The position numbers were made by a program, and so were the translations under genes. Below, piece by piece: positions 7,185 to 15,345 of a stretch of DNA of 54,018 bases. Position 1 is the stretch's first letter. The number at the start of each line of letters is the position of its first letter. The notes beneath the pieces were generated by a model that was not told the DNA's origin, made no database searches, and worked only from the letters and a program-made list of their open reading frames with translations. The stretch covers positions 1 through 54,018 of the forward strand of contig DATGKR010000173.1 in assembly GCA_035294565.1 (NCBI GenBank), given 5' to 3'. The stretch comes from DATGKR01 sp035294565. GTDB taxonomy: Bacteria; Actinomycetota; Acidimicrobiia; Acidimicrobiales; Palsa-688.

Positions 7185-8332
7185 CAGAACCCCGGGGGGA
7201 GCGGGACCCCGAAGAGCCCGGCGGCGTTCTCGAAGCTGACCTTGCGCAACACTTCGGGCCCGAGGTGGCCGAAGTTCTCCTCGACCGCCTTCTGGGTGTG
7301 CGGCCAGGTCGAGTCGGCGTGGGGGTAGTCGCTCTCCACGGTCAGGTGGTCCGGCCCCATCCTCGCCACCACGGCGTCCACCGAGCTCGGATCGTCTATT
7401 GAGCAGAACCAGAAGTTGCGGGCCATCACCTCGCTCGGCTTGAGATCACCCTTCCAGCTGACCGACTCGGTGCCCGACGCCGAATGGTCGAGCACGTAGT
7501 CGGCGCGGTCCGCCAGCATCGCCACCCAGCCGATGCCCCCTTCGGAGAAGGCGATCCGCAGGCCGGGAAAGCGCTGGCACACACCCGACCAGAGCCAGTC
7601 CGTCGCCGCCACCAGGGCGCAAGCGGGGAACAGGGTGGGGAACAGCTCGAAGGGAGGGTCGGGCGACGGCAGCGGAGCCCAGCCCGACGAACCGGTGTGC
7701 AGGCAGACAACGGTCCCCGTTTCCTCGCAGGCCCCGAGGAAGGGGTCCCAGTGGCCGCTGTGGAGGGAAGGCAGGTTCAGTTTGGACGGCATCTCGGCGA
7801 AGCTGACGGCCTTGAAGCCCCGCTCGGCGTTGGCCCGCACATCGGCGGCCGCCACGGCGGGGTCGTTCAGCCAGGGGATCTGCAGCGGGATGATCCGGCC
7901 CGGGTAGCTGCCAGCCCAGACTTCCAGATGCCAGTCGTTCCAAGCTCTCACGCAGGCGAGGCCGAGCGCTGGGTCTTTGCTGCGGGAGAACACCGACCCG
8001 CAGAAGCCCGCTATCAAAGACGGGAAGCACAGCGACGACCAGACGCCGCCGGCGTCCATGTCCTTGACCCGCTCGTGGATGTCGAAGCACCCGGGCCGCA
8101 TCTCGTCGAAGCGTGCCGGGTCCATGCTCCACTCGTCCTTGGGGCGGCCGACCACCGCGTTGAGGCCCACGTTGGGGTACAGCTGGTCCTCGTACGCCCA
8201 CGCTTGGCGTCCGTCTTCGAACTCGATCACCCTCGGGGCACGCTCGGCCAGCGAGGAAGGCATCCTGCCCTCGAAGAGGTCGGGCGGTTCGATCAGGTGA
8301 TCATCGACGGAGATGACCGGTGTCCCCAACAC
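7184..8332 (-). CDS. Amidohydrolase-2 family TIM-barrel metal hydrolase
   Basis: A 382-residue protein of the ACMSD/amidohydrolase-2 superfamily. It begins VLGTPVISVDDHLIEP, where the first metal motif is Asp-Asp-His rather than His-x-His, as is common in an actinobacterial subgroup of unknown substrate. Later landmarks are FSEGGIGWVAML and the VESDYPHADSTWP metal-site segment. It is clearly paralogous to 39200-40477. The longer in-frame start at 8377 would run through the operator; I chose the GTG at 8332 because TACGAT lies seven bases upstream, giving a leaderless mRNA. It is first in a two-gene operon with the MaoC gene. Confidence 0.85.
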   Translation of the reverse strand: MLGTPVISVDDHLIEPPDLFEGRMPSSLAERAPRVIEFEDGRQAWAYEDQLYPNVGLNAVVGRPKDEWSMDPARFDEMRPGCFDIHERVKDMDAGGVWSSLCFPSLIAGFCGSVFSRSKDPALGLACVRAWNDWHLEVWAGSYPGRIIPLQIPWLNDPAVAAADVRANAERGFKAVSFAEMPSKLNLPSLHSGHWDPFLGACEETGTVVCLHTGSSGWAPLPSPDPPFELFPTLFPACALVAATDWLWSGVCQRFPGLRIAFSEGGIGWVAMLADRADYVLDHSASGTESVSWKGDLKPSEVMARNFWFCSIDDPSSVDAVVARMGPDHLTVESDYPHADSTWPHTQKAVEENFGHLGPEVLRKVSFENAAGLFGVPLPPGF

Positions 8333-8350
8333 GGTCCCGATCGTACTCCC

Positions 8351-8364
8351 TGACGCCGATGTCA
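8351..8364. promoter_or_regulatory. Operator TGACGCCGATGTCA (TGAC-N6-GTCA site 2)
   Basis: Lies upstream of the amidohydrolase-MaoC operon and downstream of the TetR gene. On the minus strand it is followed after five bases by TACGAT (8345-8340), the -10 box of a leaderless GTG gene starting at 8332. Confidence 0.75.
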
Positions 8365-8408
8365 GAAACCTTGGCAAGCCCCACCGCCGTCTCGCCGCCC
8401 ATCAGTCC

Positions 8409-9095
8409 TCACTTTCTCGCCGCCCACCGCCGGCGGGTGCCGCCGAACATGCCGACGTGCAGGATCGTGGCGAGCTGCTCGACGAGCACGTCCCTCTCGA
8501 CGTGCACGAGACCTCCTATGGCGTAGAACGTCGCTCTTTCGACCATGGAGACCATCGCCAGCGCCGCCGTCTCGGGGTCGGTGACGGGAGCCGGATCGAC
8601 CTCCTTCACCCTCATGACCAGCTGCTCGATGAACCGTCTGAGCACGACCGCCCCCCGGCGGGCCATCTCGGCGTTCTGCGCGTTGAGCTCCGTCCAGGCC
8701 CGGATGACCGGGTGGTAGTGCTCGTAGAGATCATAGAAACGACCCACCCAGCTTCGAAGCTCCTCGTAGCCGCTACGGTTGGCGTCGACGGAGGGCAGCT
8801 CCCCGGCCAGCTCCCTCATCTCCTCCGTAACGCCGGAGACCAGCGCCTGGAAGAGGTCCTCTTTGTTGGAGAAGTACAGGTAGAACGTGCCGTGGGAGGT
8901 CTTGGCAGCTTTGACGATGTCGTCGACCCGGGCGGCGTTGTAGCCGCGTTCGTCGAAGACGGTGATCGCCGCCTCGCACAGCTTGCGCAGCGTCTCCCTC
9001 CCCTGGCGGCGTAGCTCCCGGCTCTGCGCCGGCGCGCCGCCGACCGGCCCCGCCCTGCGTCTGGAACCGTTGGGACCGGCGGCTTTCTCCTTCAC
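8409..9095 (-). CDS. TetR-family regulator, candidate regulator of the TGAC-N6-GTCA sites
   Basis: A 228-residue TetR protein. A basic, flexible N-terminus (residues 1-30) precedes the DNA-binding domain; the helix-turn-helix is at about residues 54-77 (ARVDDIVKAAKTSHGTFYLY, then FSNKEDLFQ). The C-terminal ligand domain is rich in aromatic and hydrophobic residues, as in regulators sensing acyl-CoA or lipids (inference). The GTG start at 9095 overlaps the synthetase stop as GTGA, so it is the second gene of an operon that itself carries a TGAC-N6-GTCA operator. That makes autoregulation likely. An in-frame extension to 9272 is only the synthetase in another frame. Confidence 0.88.
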   Translation of the reverse strand: MKEKAAGPNGSRRRAGPVGGAPAQSRELRRQGRETLRKLCEAAITVFDERGYNAARVDDIVKAAKTSHGTFYLYFSNKEDLFQALVSGVTEEMRELAGELPSVDANRSGYEELRSWVGRFYDLYEHYHPVIRAWTELNAQNAEMARRGAVVLRRFIEQLVMRVKEVDPAPVTDPETAALAMVSMVERATFYAIGGLVHVERDVLVEQLATILHVGMFGGTRRRWAARK

Positions 9096-10753
9096 CCGGA
9101 GACCAGCTTCGAGGCGAGTACGGCGAGCGCACGCCGATCCACCTTCTGGCTGACCAGCCAGGGCACCTCCTCGTCGGCGAGGAACAGGACGTGGCGGGGC
9201 ACCTTGTAGGAGGACAGCACCCCCTTCAGGCGCTGGCCGACCGTGGCCGCGTCGAGGTCCCCGCCCTTCCATGGCACGACGAGGGCGGCGACGTCCTCAC
9301 CCCGGTCTGGGTGCGGGATGCCGACGACGAAAGCCAGTTTCACCTCCGGCATCTTCAAGAGCTCCCCCTCCACCTCGGCGGGCGCCACGTTCGAGCCTGA
9401 CGTCTTGATCAGGTCCGACTGGCGGCCGGTGAAGAAGAACCAGCCGTCCCGGAAGTAGCCGCGGTCTCCGGTGTGGTACCAGCCGTCGGCGTCGAACACC
9501 TCGGACCGTTCCCGCTTGTACAGGCCCTTCATCAGGTTGTAGCCGCGGACGAGGACCTCGCCCTCCTCCCCCTCTGGCAGGTCGGTGCCGCTGTCGGGGT
9601 CGACGATGCGGTGCTCGGTGCCGGGCACCTCGTGGCCGAACGAACCCCTGTACTCTTCCGGCGAGCCGGTGATCTCCTCCCCCGGGAACCAGAAGGTGTG
9701 GGGCCCGCAGGTCTCCGACATGCCGAGGGACGTGACCACCAGGCCGGGGTCCGGCGGGCGGCGGTCGGGGGGCAGGGCGTCGTAGAACGATCCGCCGCGC
9801 AGCGAGCTCAGGTCCCGCTCGGCGTAATCGGGGTGCTCGGTCAGAGCCTTTGCGATTCCCGGCCACGCCGAGACGTTGGTCGCCTTCTCGGCCTCTATGG
9901 TTCGCAGGGCTGCGCCCGCCTCGAAGACCTCCTGGGTGATGAAGCAGCCTCCGACGCTGAGCGCCCGCAGCAGGGTGAAGGCGAAGCCGCCCACCCAGCA
10001 CAACGGCATGGGGGTCCACAGCCTGGCGGTCTCGTCGAGGCAGGACAGGGCGGCAAGGTTCCTGGCGTGGCGGACGAGGGCGCCGTGCGAGTGGACGACC
10101 CCCTTCGGCTCGCCGGTGGAGCCCGACGTGTAGGTGACGAGCATGTCATCGCCTGGATGGACGTCCTCTTCGAGGCCGGCGACCACGGCCGCCAGGCCCT
10201 CGCCGGCAGGCTCGTCGATGGCGGCCTCGAGGCGCCCGGTCGCCCACGGGCGTCCAGCGTCGCCCCACAGGACGACCCTACGCAGCTGGGGCAGCGACGG
10301 CAGGTGCAGGCTGCTTTCGCCTGCTGAGGCGATCTCCGGTGCGATCTCCTCCAGGCGCCCCAGGTAGTCGTGGCGGATGAACGACCCCACGCCGAGGATC
10401 ACCTGGACGTCGGAGTGGCGGAGGAAGGCGCGCAGCTCCGGCGGCTTGTAGAAGGTGTTGACCGGTACTACCACGGCACCGATCCTGGCGGCGGCTGCCC
10501 AGCAGAGCACCCACGGTGCGCCGTTGGGGAACAACAGCCCCACCCTCGTGGACTTGCCGACCCCAAGCTCGACGAGTCGTGCGGCGAGACGGCGCGACAG
10601 CTCGTCCAGCTCGGAATAGGTGAGACGTCGCTCGGGGGTGACCACGCACTCGCGCCCGCCGAAGCGCGCCGCCCCGTCGGCGAGCAGGTTGGGGACAGTC
10701 GGGGAGTAAGGCGGGAACGTGGGGGGAGGTAGGTTCGGCAGCGGATCGCCCAT
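9092..10753 (-). CDS. Acyl-CoA synthetase, AMP-forming
   Basis: A 553-residue adenylate-forming enzyme that activates a carboxylic acid to its CoA ester. The phosphate-binding loop YTSGSTGEPKG is at residues 208-218, the adenine motif near LGMSETCG, and the hinge aspartate region YHTGDRGYFRDG. The C-terminal lysine region (VSQKVDRRAL) departs from the usual PxTxxGK form but keeps a lysine. Its closest look is to cyclohexanecarboxylate- or medium-chain acyl-CoA ligases, though specificity cannot be read. The ATG at 10753 lies 12 bases after TATAAC. It is translationally coupled to the TetR gene, a feed-forward arrangement common for acid-activating enzymes. Confidence 0.9.
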   Translation of the reverse strand: MGDPLPNLPPPTFPPYSPTVPNLLADGAARFGGRECVVTPERRLTYSELDELSRRLAARLVELGVGKSTRVGLLFPNGAPWVLCWAAAARIGAVVVPVNTFYKPPELRAFLRHSDVQVILGVGSFIRHDYLGRLEEIAPEIASAGESSLHLPSLPQLRRVVLWGDAGRPWATGRLEAAIDEPAGEGLAAVVAGLEEDVHPGDDMLVTYTSGSTGEPKGVVHSHGALVRHARNLAALSCLDETARLWTPMPLCWVGGFAFTLLRALSVGGCFITQEVFEAGAALRTIEAEKATNVSAWPGIAKALTEHPDYAERDLSSLRGGSFYDALPPDRRPPDPGLVVTSLGMSETCGPHTFWFPGEEITGSPEEYRGSFGHEVPGTEHRIVDPDSGTDLPEGEEGEVLVRGYNLMKGLYKRERSEVFDADGWYHTGDRGYFRDGWFFFTGRQSDLIKTSGSNVAPAEVEGELLKMPEVKLAFVVGIPHPDRGEDVAALVVPWKGGDLDAATVGQRLKGVLSSYKVPRHVLFLADEEVPWLVSQKVDRRALAVLASKLVSG

Positions 10754-10771
10754 AGGCGGCCCAACGTTATA

Positions 10772-10785
10772 TGACGCCGGCGTCA
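10772..10785. promoter_or_regulatory. Operator TGACGCCGGCGTCA (TGAC-N6-GTCA site 3, perfect 14-bp palindrome)
   Basis: The most symmetrical copy: all 14 bases are palindromic. On the minus strand it abuts TATAAC (10771-10766), the -10 box for the synthetase-TetR operon. The repressor would therefore sit in the promoter spacer. Confidence 0.8.
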
Positions 10786-10819
10786 GCCTCGTTCTGTGTT
10801 GTTCCCACCGGCCCCCGCA

Positions 10820-10870
10820 TCCTTCTACGACGTCCCGGCGGCGCCGCCTCCTTCTACGAGGTCCCGCCGG
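10820..10870 (+). repeat. Direct repeat, two 22-bp copies with period 29
   Basis: The segments 10820-10841 and 10849-10870 both start TCCTTCTACGA and differ at two positions only. They lie in the 224-base divergent region between the synthetase and the monooxygenase, between operators 3 and 4. No reading frame or function is evident; a binding site for another factor or a slipped duplication are both possible. Confidence 0.6.
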
Positions 10871-10947
10871 CCCAGCCGACGGCCCCCGGCCCGCCACCCG
10901 GGATGCTCCCGCCGGCCGGAGCCTCGGGGCTAGCCTGTCGCCATACC

Positions 10948-10961
10948 TGACATGAGCGTCA
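10948..10961. promoter_or_regulatory. Operator TGACATGAGCGTCA (TGAC-N6-GTCA site 4)
   Basis: Sits 16 bases before the monooxygenase ATG and is directly followed by TAGAAT (10962-10967), the plus-strand -10 box. The expected start of transcription is about four bases before the ATG, making the mRNA almost leaderless. Confidence 0.78.
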
Positions 10962-10977
10962 TAGAATCTGGGGAGCG

Positions 10978-12780
10978 ATGAGCTACGACCCCGCGGCCGT
11001 GCGCGCCAAGTACCTCCGAGAACGCGACAAGCGCCTGGTGCCCGGCCGCACCGACATCCTCGACCTGCGCCACGACGAGCGCTTCGCCCGATACCGTGCC
11101 GACCCGTTCACGCCCTACCGCAGGCGCGACCCGGTTTCGGACGAGGTGGACGTGGTGATCGTCGGAGCCGGGATCGCCGGCCTCCTCGCCGGCGCCGAAC
11201 TGCGCAAGGCGGGCCTGCGGCGGATCCGCCTCGTCGACGCCGCTGGGGGGGTCGGCGGCACCTGGTACTGGAACCGCTACCCGGGCGTCATGTGCGACGT
11301 CGAGTCGTACATGTACCTGCCGATGCTCGAGGAGCTCGGCTACGTCCCCAGGCACCGCTACGCCTTCGGCGAGGAGATCCTCCGCCACCTGGAGGAGATA
11401 GCGGCGAGGTTCGACCTGGTGAGCGACTCGCTGTTCCACACCGAGGTGACCCGCGCCCGGTGGGACGACACCTCGGCTCGCTGGAGGGTGGAGACCGACC
11501 GGGGTGACCGCATCTCCTGCCGGTGGTACGTGCTCGCCGTCGGCATACTCAACCTGCTCAAGCTGCCCGCCATCCCGGGGATGGACGAGTTCGCCGGGCA
11601 CTCTTTTCACTCCGCCCGCTGGGACTACGCCTACACCGGGGGCGGCCCGGGCGAGCCGCTCGACCGCCTCGCCGACAAGGCGGTCGCCCTGATCGGAACA
11701 GGGGCGAGTGGCATCCAGTGCCTGCCTCCCGTCGCCGAGTCGGCGAGGCACGTCTACGTCTTCCAGCGCACCCCCTCCGCTGTCGGCGAGCGGGGGAACA
11801 GGCCGACCGACCCGGACTTCGCCCGACGCCTGGCGCCGGGCTGGCAGAAGGAGCGGATGGACAATTTCCAGGCGATCATGTTGGGCAGACCCGTCGACGC
11901 CGACCTCGTCGACGACGGCTGGACCCGCCACTACGCGGCGGTTCACCACCCCCCGCGCAAGGAGGGGATGAGCCTCGCCGAGTACATGCGCGCCGCCGAG
12001 GAACTGGACTTCTCGATAATGGAGGAGCACCGCAGACGGGTCGAGCAGCTTGTCTCCGACAGTTCCAAAGCGGAGATCCTCAAGCCCTACTACCGGTACC
12101 TGTGCAAGCGCCCCTGCTTCCACGACGAGTACCTGCTGGCGTTCAACCGCCCGAACGTGACCCTCGTCGACTGCCCCTCGGGCGTCGAGCGGATCACGGC
12201 GCGGGGACCCGTGGTCGCCGGCAGGCAGTACGAGGTGGACCTGATCGTCTATTGCACCGGGTTCGAGCCGGAGCTGACGCCGCTCTACCGGCGAGCCGGC
12301 CACGACATAGTCGGGCGGGGAGGGGTGAGCCTGGCGACCAAGTGGGCCGATGGTGCGGCCACCCTGTTCGGCATGATGACCCGGGGCTTCCCGAACATGT
12401 TCGTCATGCCGGCGCCCGGCCAGCAGGCCGTGGTGACCGTCAACTACACGCAGCTCGCAGTGCTCGGCGCCGAGTTCATCGGCCGGGCGGTGCGGCTGAT
12501 GGAGGACAACGGTGTCGAGGTTTTCGACGTGAGCCCCGAGGCCGAGGAGGCCTGGACGGCCAAGGTGGTGGACTCCTTCGTCGACTCGAGCGCGGTCATG
12601 TCTGCCTGCACGCCGTCGAGGATCAACAACGAGGGGCATCCCGAGCTGCTCAACCCCCGCAACGGGAACTACGGGCGCGGCTTCGGCGACTGGTTCGCCT
12701 ACCGCGAGCGGCTCGAAGCCTGGCTGCGCGACGGCTCCTTCGACGGGCTCGAGGTCAGCGCCCGCACACCGGCGCCGTGA
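10978..12780 (+). CDS. Baeyer-Villiger-type flavin monooxygenase
   Basis: A 600-residue FAD/NADPH monooxygenase that would insert oxygen next to a ketone, converting it to an ester or lactone. The first Rossmann motif (VGAGIAG) is at residues 62-68 and GGTWYWNRYPG at 93-103. The Baeyer-Villiger fingerprint FxGxxxHxxxWD is exact at residues 205-216, and the second Rossmann motif (GTGASG) is at 240-245. The N-terminal 50 residues are an extension seen in cyclododecanone- and steroid-type BVMOs. It is the first gene of an operon with a tandem SDR and an amidohydrolase, which suggests ketone formation, ring oxygenation and ring opening or hydrolysis in sequence (inference). Confidence 0.93.
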   Translation: MSYDPAAVRAKYLRERDKRLVPGRTDILDLRHDERFARYRADPFTPYRRRDPVSDEVDVVIVGAGIAGLLAGAELRKAGLRRIRLVDAAGGVGGTWYWNRYPGVMCDVESYMYLPMLEELGYVPRHRYAFGEEILRHLEEIAARFDLVSDSLFHTEVTRARWDDTSARWRVETDRGDRISCRWYVLAVGILNLLKLPAIPGMDEFAGHSFHSARWDYAYTGGGPGEPLDRLADKAVALIGTGASGIQCLPPVAESARHVYVFQRTPSAVGERGNRPTDPDFARRLAPGWQKERMDNFQAIMLGRPVDADLVDDGWTRHYAAVHHPPRKEGMSLAEYMRAAEELDFSIMEEHRRRVEQLVSDSSKAEILKPYYRYLCKRPCFHDEYLLAFNRPNVTLVDCPSGVERITARGPVVAGRQYEVDLIVYCTGFEPELTPLYRRAGHDIVGRGGVSLATKWADGAATLFGMMTRGFPNMFVMPAPGQQAVVTVNYTQLAVLGAEFIGRAVRLMEDNGVEVFDVSPEAEEAWTAKVVDSFVDSSAVMSACTPSRINNEGHPELLNPRNGNYGRGFGDWFAYRERLEAWLRDGSFDGLEVSARTPAP

Positions 12781-12850
12781 GCGACCTCGACGAGCCAACC
12801 CATGGGCGTCCTTCGCCCGACGACGCCGACGACGCCCCGATGACGCCCCG

Positions 12851-14473
12851 ATGAACGGCCGTCGGCGGGTCGCCGTCGTGACAGGAGCCGCCGGGGGGAT
12901 CGGCGCGGCGATCGCAGAGGAGCTCGGTCGCGCCGGCTGGTTCGTCGTCACCGTCGACCCGATGGTCAGCGTGGACGGCGCCTCCCGGCTGCCCGAACCA
13001 CCCGAACCCACCGCCGCCCGCATAGAGGCGGCCGGCGGATCGGCCCGCCCATCCAGCGCTTCGGTGACCGACCCGGAGGCTCTCGATGCGCTGTTCGGCC
13101 AGCTCGCGGCCGAGCACGGAGGCATCGATGCCGTCATCAACGCCGCGGGGATCACCCGCCAGACCGGGTTCGCCCGCGGCTCCGCTGAGGACTGGCTGGC
13201 GCTCCTCGAGGTCCACCTCGGCGGCTACCTCAACGTCTTGCGGGCGGCCCTGCCGCTGATGGCGGAGGCGGGCGGCGGCCACGTCGTCGGCGTCACCTCC
13301 GGGTCGGGGTGGCGGGCAGCCGACGCCGGCGCCTACGCCTGCGCCAAGCGGGCGGTGGCGGCGCTCACCTGGCAGCTGGGGCCCTGCGCGCCGCCGGGGG
13401 TGAGGGTGAACGCCCTGTCCCCCATCGCCGCGACCCGGATGATCGCCGCCGCCCTGTCGCGCGCTGCGCCGACTTCTGGGGCAGCCAGCCGCGGCGGACT
13501 GTCCCTGCAGGCGATGCCCGACCCTGCCGAGCTGGGTCCCCTGGGAGCGGCGCTCGCCGGCGACGGCTTCGGCTGGTGCAACGGCCAGATCGTCTTCGCC
13601 AACGGGTCCGAGGTGGCCCTCGTCGAACGGCCCCGCCTCCTGGAAGCGGTCCGCACCGCCGGAGTCGCCTCGCCGGCGGCGCTGCTCGAGTCGGTCGTGC
13701 CCTCCTCCTTCGCCGCCGCCGAGGCCGCCCAGGCGAGCACCGGCGCGGCCAACCCCCGCTTCGCCCGTCTCTTCTCCGAGCCGGCCCCCCCGCCGGGACC
13801 TGGACGGGCGCGAAGCTGTGCGATCGTCAGCGACAGGCCCGACGTTGCGAGGGTTCTGGCGAGCGCCCTCGAAGCCCGCTCGGTCGCCTGCCGCAGCATT
13901 GCCCCTCCCGGAGGTTTCGACGGAGCCGCCCGGGCCCTTGGCGCGGCGGAGGACCGCTCGGGGCCGCTCGACTCGGTGATCGTCGCCCTGGCCGGTCCCC
14001 GGCCGTCAGGCGCGGGAGGTTGGCAGGGGGTCCTCGACGAGCACCGCGGGGCGGTGGAGGGCGTCCACGCCGACGCGGCGTGGGCCCGCGCGGCGGCCGA
14101 CCACGCAACCTCGAGGGGGCGGGAGCTGCGCCTGGTCACCGTCGCCGACGCGGCGACGTCGGGAGGGCGCTCGCGGGCGCAGGCGGCGGCCCAGCTCGCC
14201 CGGGCCGCCGCGGGTGCCACCGGCGGCCGGGTCGCCGCCTTCTCGGTCGCGATGGAGTCGGCGACAGAGCGTTGTGCCCAGGCCGCCGCCGACCTGGCCG
14301 CCCACCTGGCCTGCCACCCCGACGGCGCCGCTCTGGGCGGGGCCGAGCTGGTCGCCGGAGACGGCTGGGTCGGCGTGCGGAGCCACCCGCGGCCCTACGC
14401 CGGGGTGGTCTACGGCGGGCCCGAAGTGCCCACCTGGCTGGACGGGGTCCTGCGCGAGGCGGCCGGGACGTGA
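12851..14473 (+). CDS. SDR with a second, degenerate C-terminal domain
   Basis: A 540-residue protein, twice the usual SDR length. Residues 1-260 are a complete SDR: TGAAGGIG at 11-18 and catalytic Ser150, Tyr162 and Lys166. Residues about 318-540 begin with an alternating hydrophobic strand (SCAIVSDRPDVARVLASAL) and carry further strand/helix segments (SVIVALAGP, RLVTVADA), like an SDR fold that has lost its glycine motif and Tyr-Lys pair. Tandem SDRs of this shape occur in fatty-acid and hydroxyacyl-CoA reductases, but this one cannot be assigned. It lies 70 bases after the BVMO, and its TGA overlaps the next GTG. Confidence 0.82.
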   Translation: MNGRRRVAVVTGAAGGIGAAIAEELGRAGWFVVTVDPMVSVDGASRLPEPPEPTAARIEAAGGSARPSSASVTDPEALDALFGQLAAEHGGIDAVINAAGITRQTGFARGSAEDWLALLEVHLGGYLNVLRAALPLMAEAGGGHVVGVTSGSGWRAADAGAYACAKRAVAALTWQLGPCAPPGVRVNALSPIAATRMIAAALSRAAPTSGAASRGGLSLQAMPDPAELGPLGAALAGDGFGWCNGQIVFANGSEVALVERPRLLEAVRTAGVASPAALLESVVPSSFAAAEAAQASTGAANPRFARLFSEPAPPPGPGRARSCAIVSDRPDVARVLASALEARSVACRSIAPPGGFDGAARALGAAEDRSGPLDSVIVALAGPRPSGAGGWQGVLDEHRGAVEGVHADAAWARAAADHATSRGRELRLVTVADAATSGGRSRAQAAAQLARAAAGATGGRVAAFSVAMESATERCAQAAADLAAHLACHPDGAALGGAELVAGDGWVGVRSHPRPYAGVVYGGPEVPTWLDGVLREAAGT

Positions 14474-15336
14474 CAGCCCGACCCGGCCGGGTGGTCGACG
14501 CCCACGTGCACCTGTGGGACCCGGCGCGCGCGGACTGGTACCCCTACCTCGCGAGCCCGTCGCGGGTGGGGGGGGTCGACACGTCGCGGATGAGCCGGCG
14601 GTTCGACACCGCCGCCTATCGCGCCGAGACAGCCGGTTGGAACGTCGAGAAGTTCGTGAACGTGGCCGCCGCCACCGGCAGGTATTCCGTGGAGGAGACC
14701 ATCGAGCTGGACCGGCGCGCCGAGGCCGCCGGGGGGCCGCACGGGATCATCGGCGGTCTCCCCCCAGCCGGATCCACCGCCGAGGCGGTCGAGCTGATCG
14801 ACCGCCAGATGACGGCGTCCCGTTTTCGCGGGGTGCGTCCGATGGGCGGTCTCGACAGGCCGGTCCCCGAACCAGAGGTGCTGGCGGCGCTCTCCGAGAG
14901 GGGTCTCGTCTTCGAGCTGATGGTCCACCCCGACCGCCTCGCCGACGCCGCCCGCAGCCTGGACGGCTTCGACGGGCTGCAGGTGGTGGTGGAGCACACC
15001 GGCTGGCCCCGCAACGGGTCGGGGGAGGAACGAGCGCTCTGGGAAGCGGGGATCGACGCCCTCGCCGGGCTGGGGGAGAACGTGGCGTGCAAGCTGTCCG
15101 GGCTCACCATGCCCTTCGAGTCGATGAGCCTCGAAGTCCAGGGGCCGTGGCTGGAATACGCCCTCGAGGCGTTCGGGGTCGACCGCTGCATGTTCGCCAG
15201 CAACTTCCCGGTCGACTCGGTCCATGGCACCTTCGACGAGCTCTACGGGACCTTCTCGGAGCTCACCGCCCACCTGGGCGAGGAGGAGCGGGCGAAGCTG
15301 TTCGCCGCCAACGCCGAGCGCATCTACCGCATCTAG
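14470..15336 (+). CDS. Amidohydrolase-2 family hydrolase with intact HxH motif
   Basis: A 288-residue protein starting at GTG 14470, overlapping the SDR stop as GTGA. It begins VVDAHVHLWDP with a canonical His-x-His metal site, as in 2-pyrone-4,6-dicarboxylate lactonase and related lactonases. Further landmarks are EHTGWP, CKLSGL and MFASNFPVDS. As third gene after a Baeyer-Villiger monooxygenase, a lactonase that opens the BVMO product is an attractive role, but this is inference. Its 3' end faces the acyl-CoA dehydrogenase at 15346 with nine bases between and no terminator. An overlapping reading from 13309 is spurious. Confidence 0.87.
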   Translation: MTARPGRVVDAHVHLWDPARADWYPYLASPSRVGGVDTSRMSRRFDTAAYRAETAGWNVEKFVNVAAATGRYSVEETIELDRRAEAAGGPHGIIGGLPPAGSTAEAVELIDRQMTASRFRGVRPMGGLDRPVPEPEVLAALSERGLVFELMVHPDRLADAARSLDGFDGLQVVVEHTGWPRNGSGEERALWEAGIDALAGLGENVACKLSGLTMPFESMSLEVQGPWLEYALEAFGVDRCMFASNFPVDSVHGTFDELYGTFSELTAHLGEEERAKLFAANAERIYRI

Positions 15337-15345
15337 CGGCTCTGG

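Noticed and set aside
10930..13155. A 741-codon minus-strand frame antisense to the BVMO and SDR
   Set aside because: Its composition is typical of GC-rich antisense frames, and the plus-strand genes have full motifs. The same applies to long frames at 31951-34503, 48031-49980 and 26923-29298.
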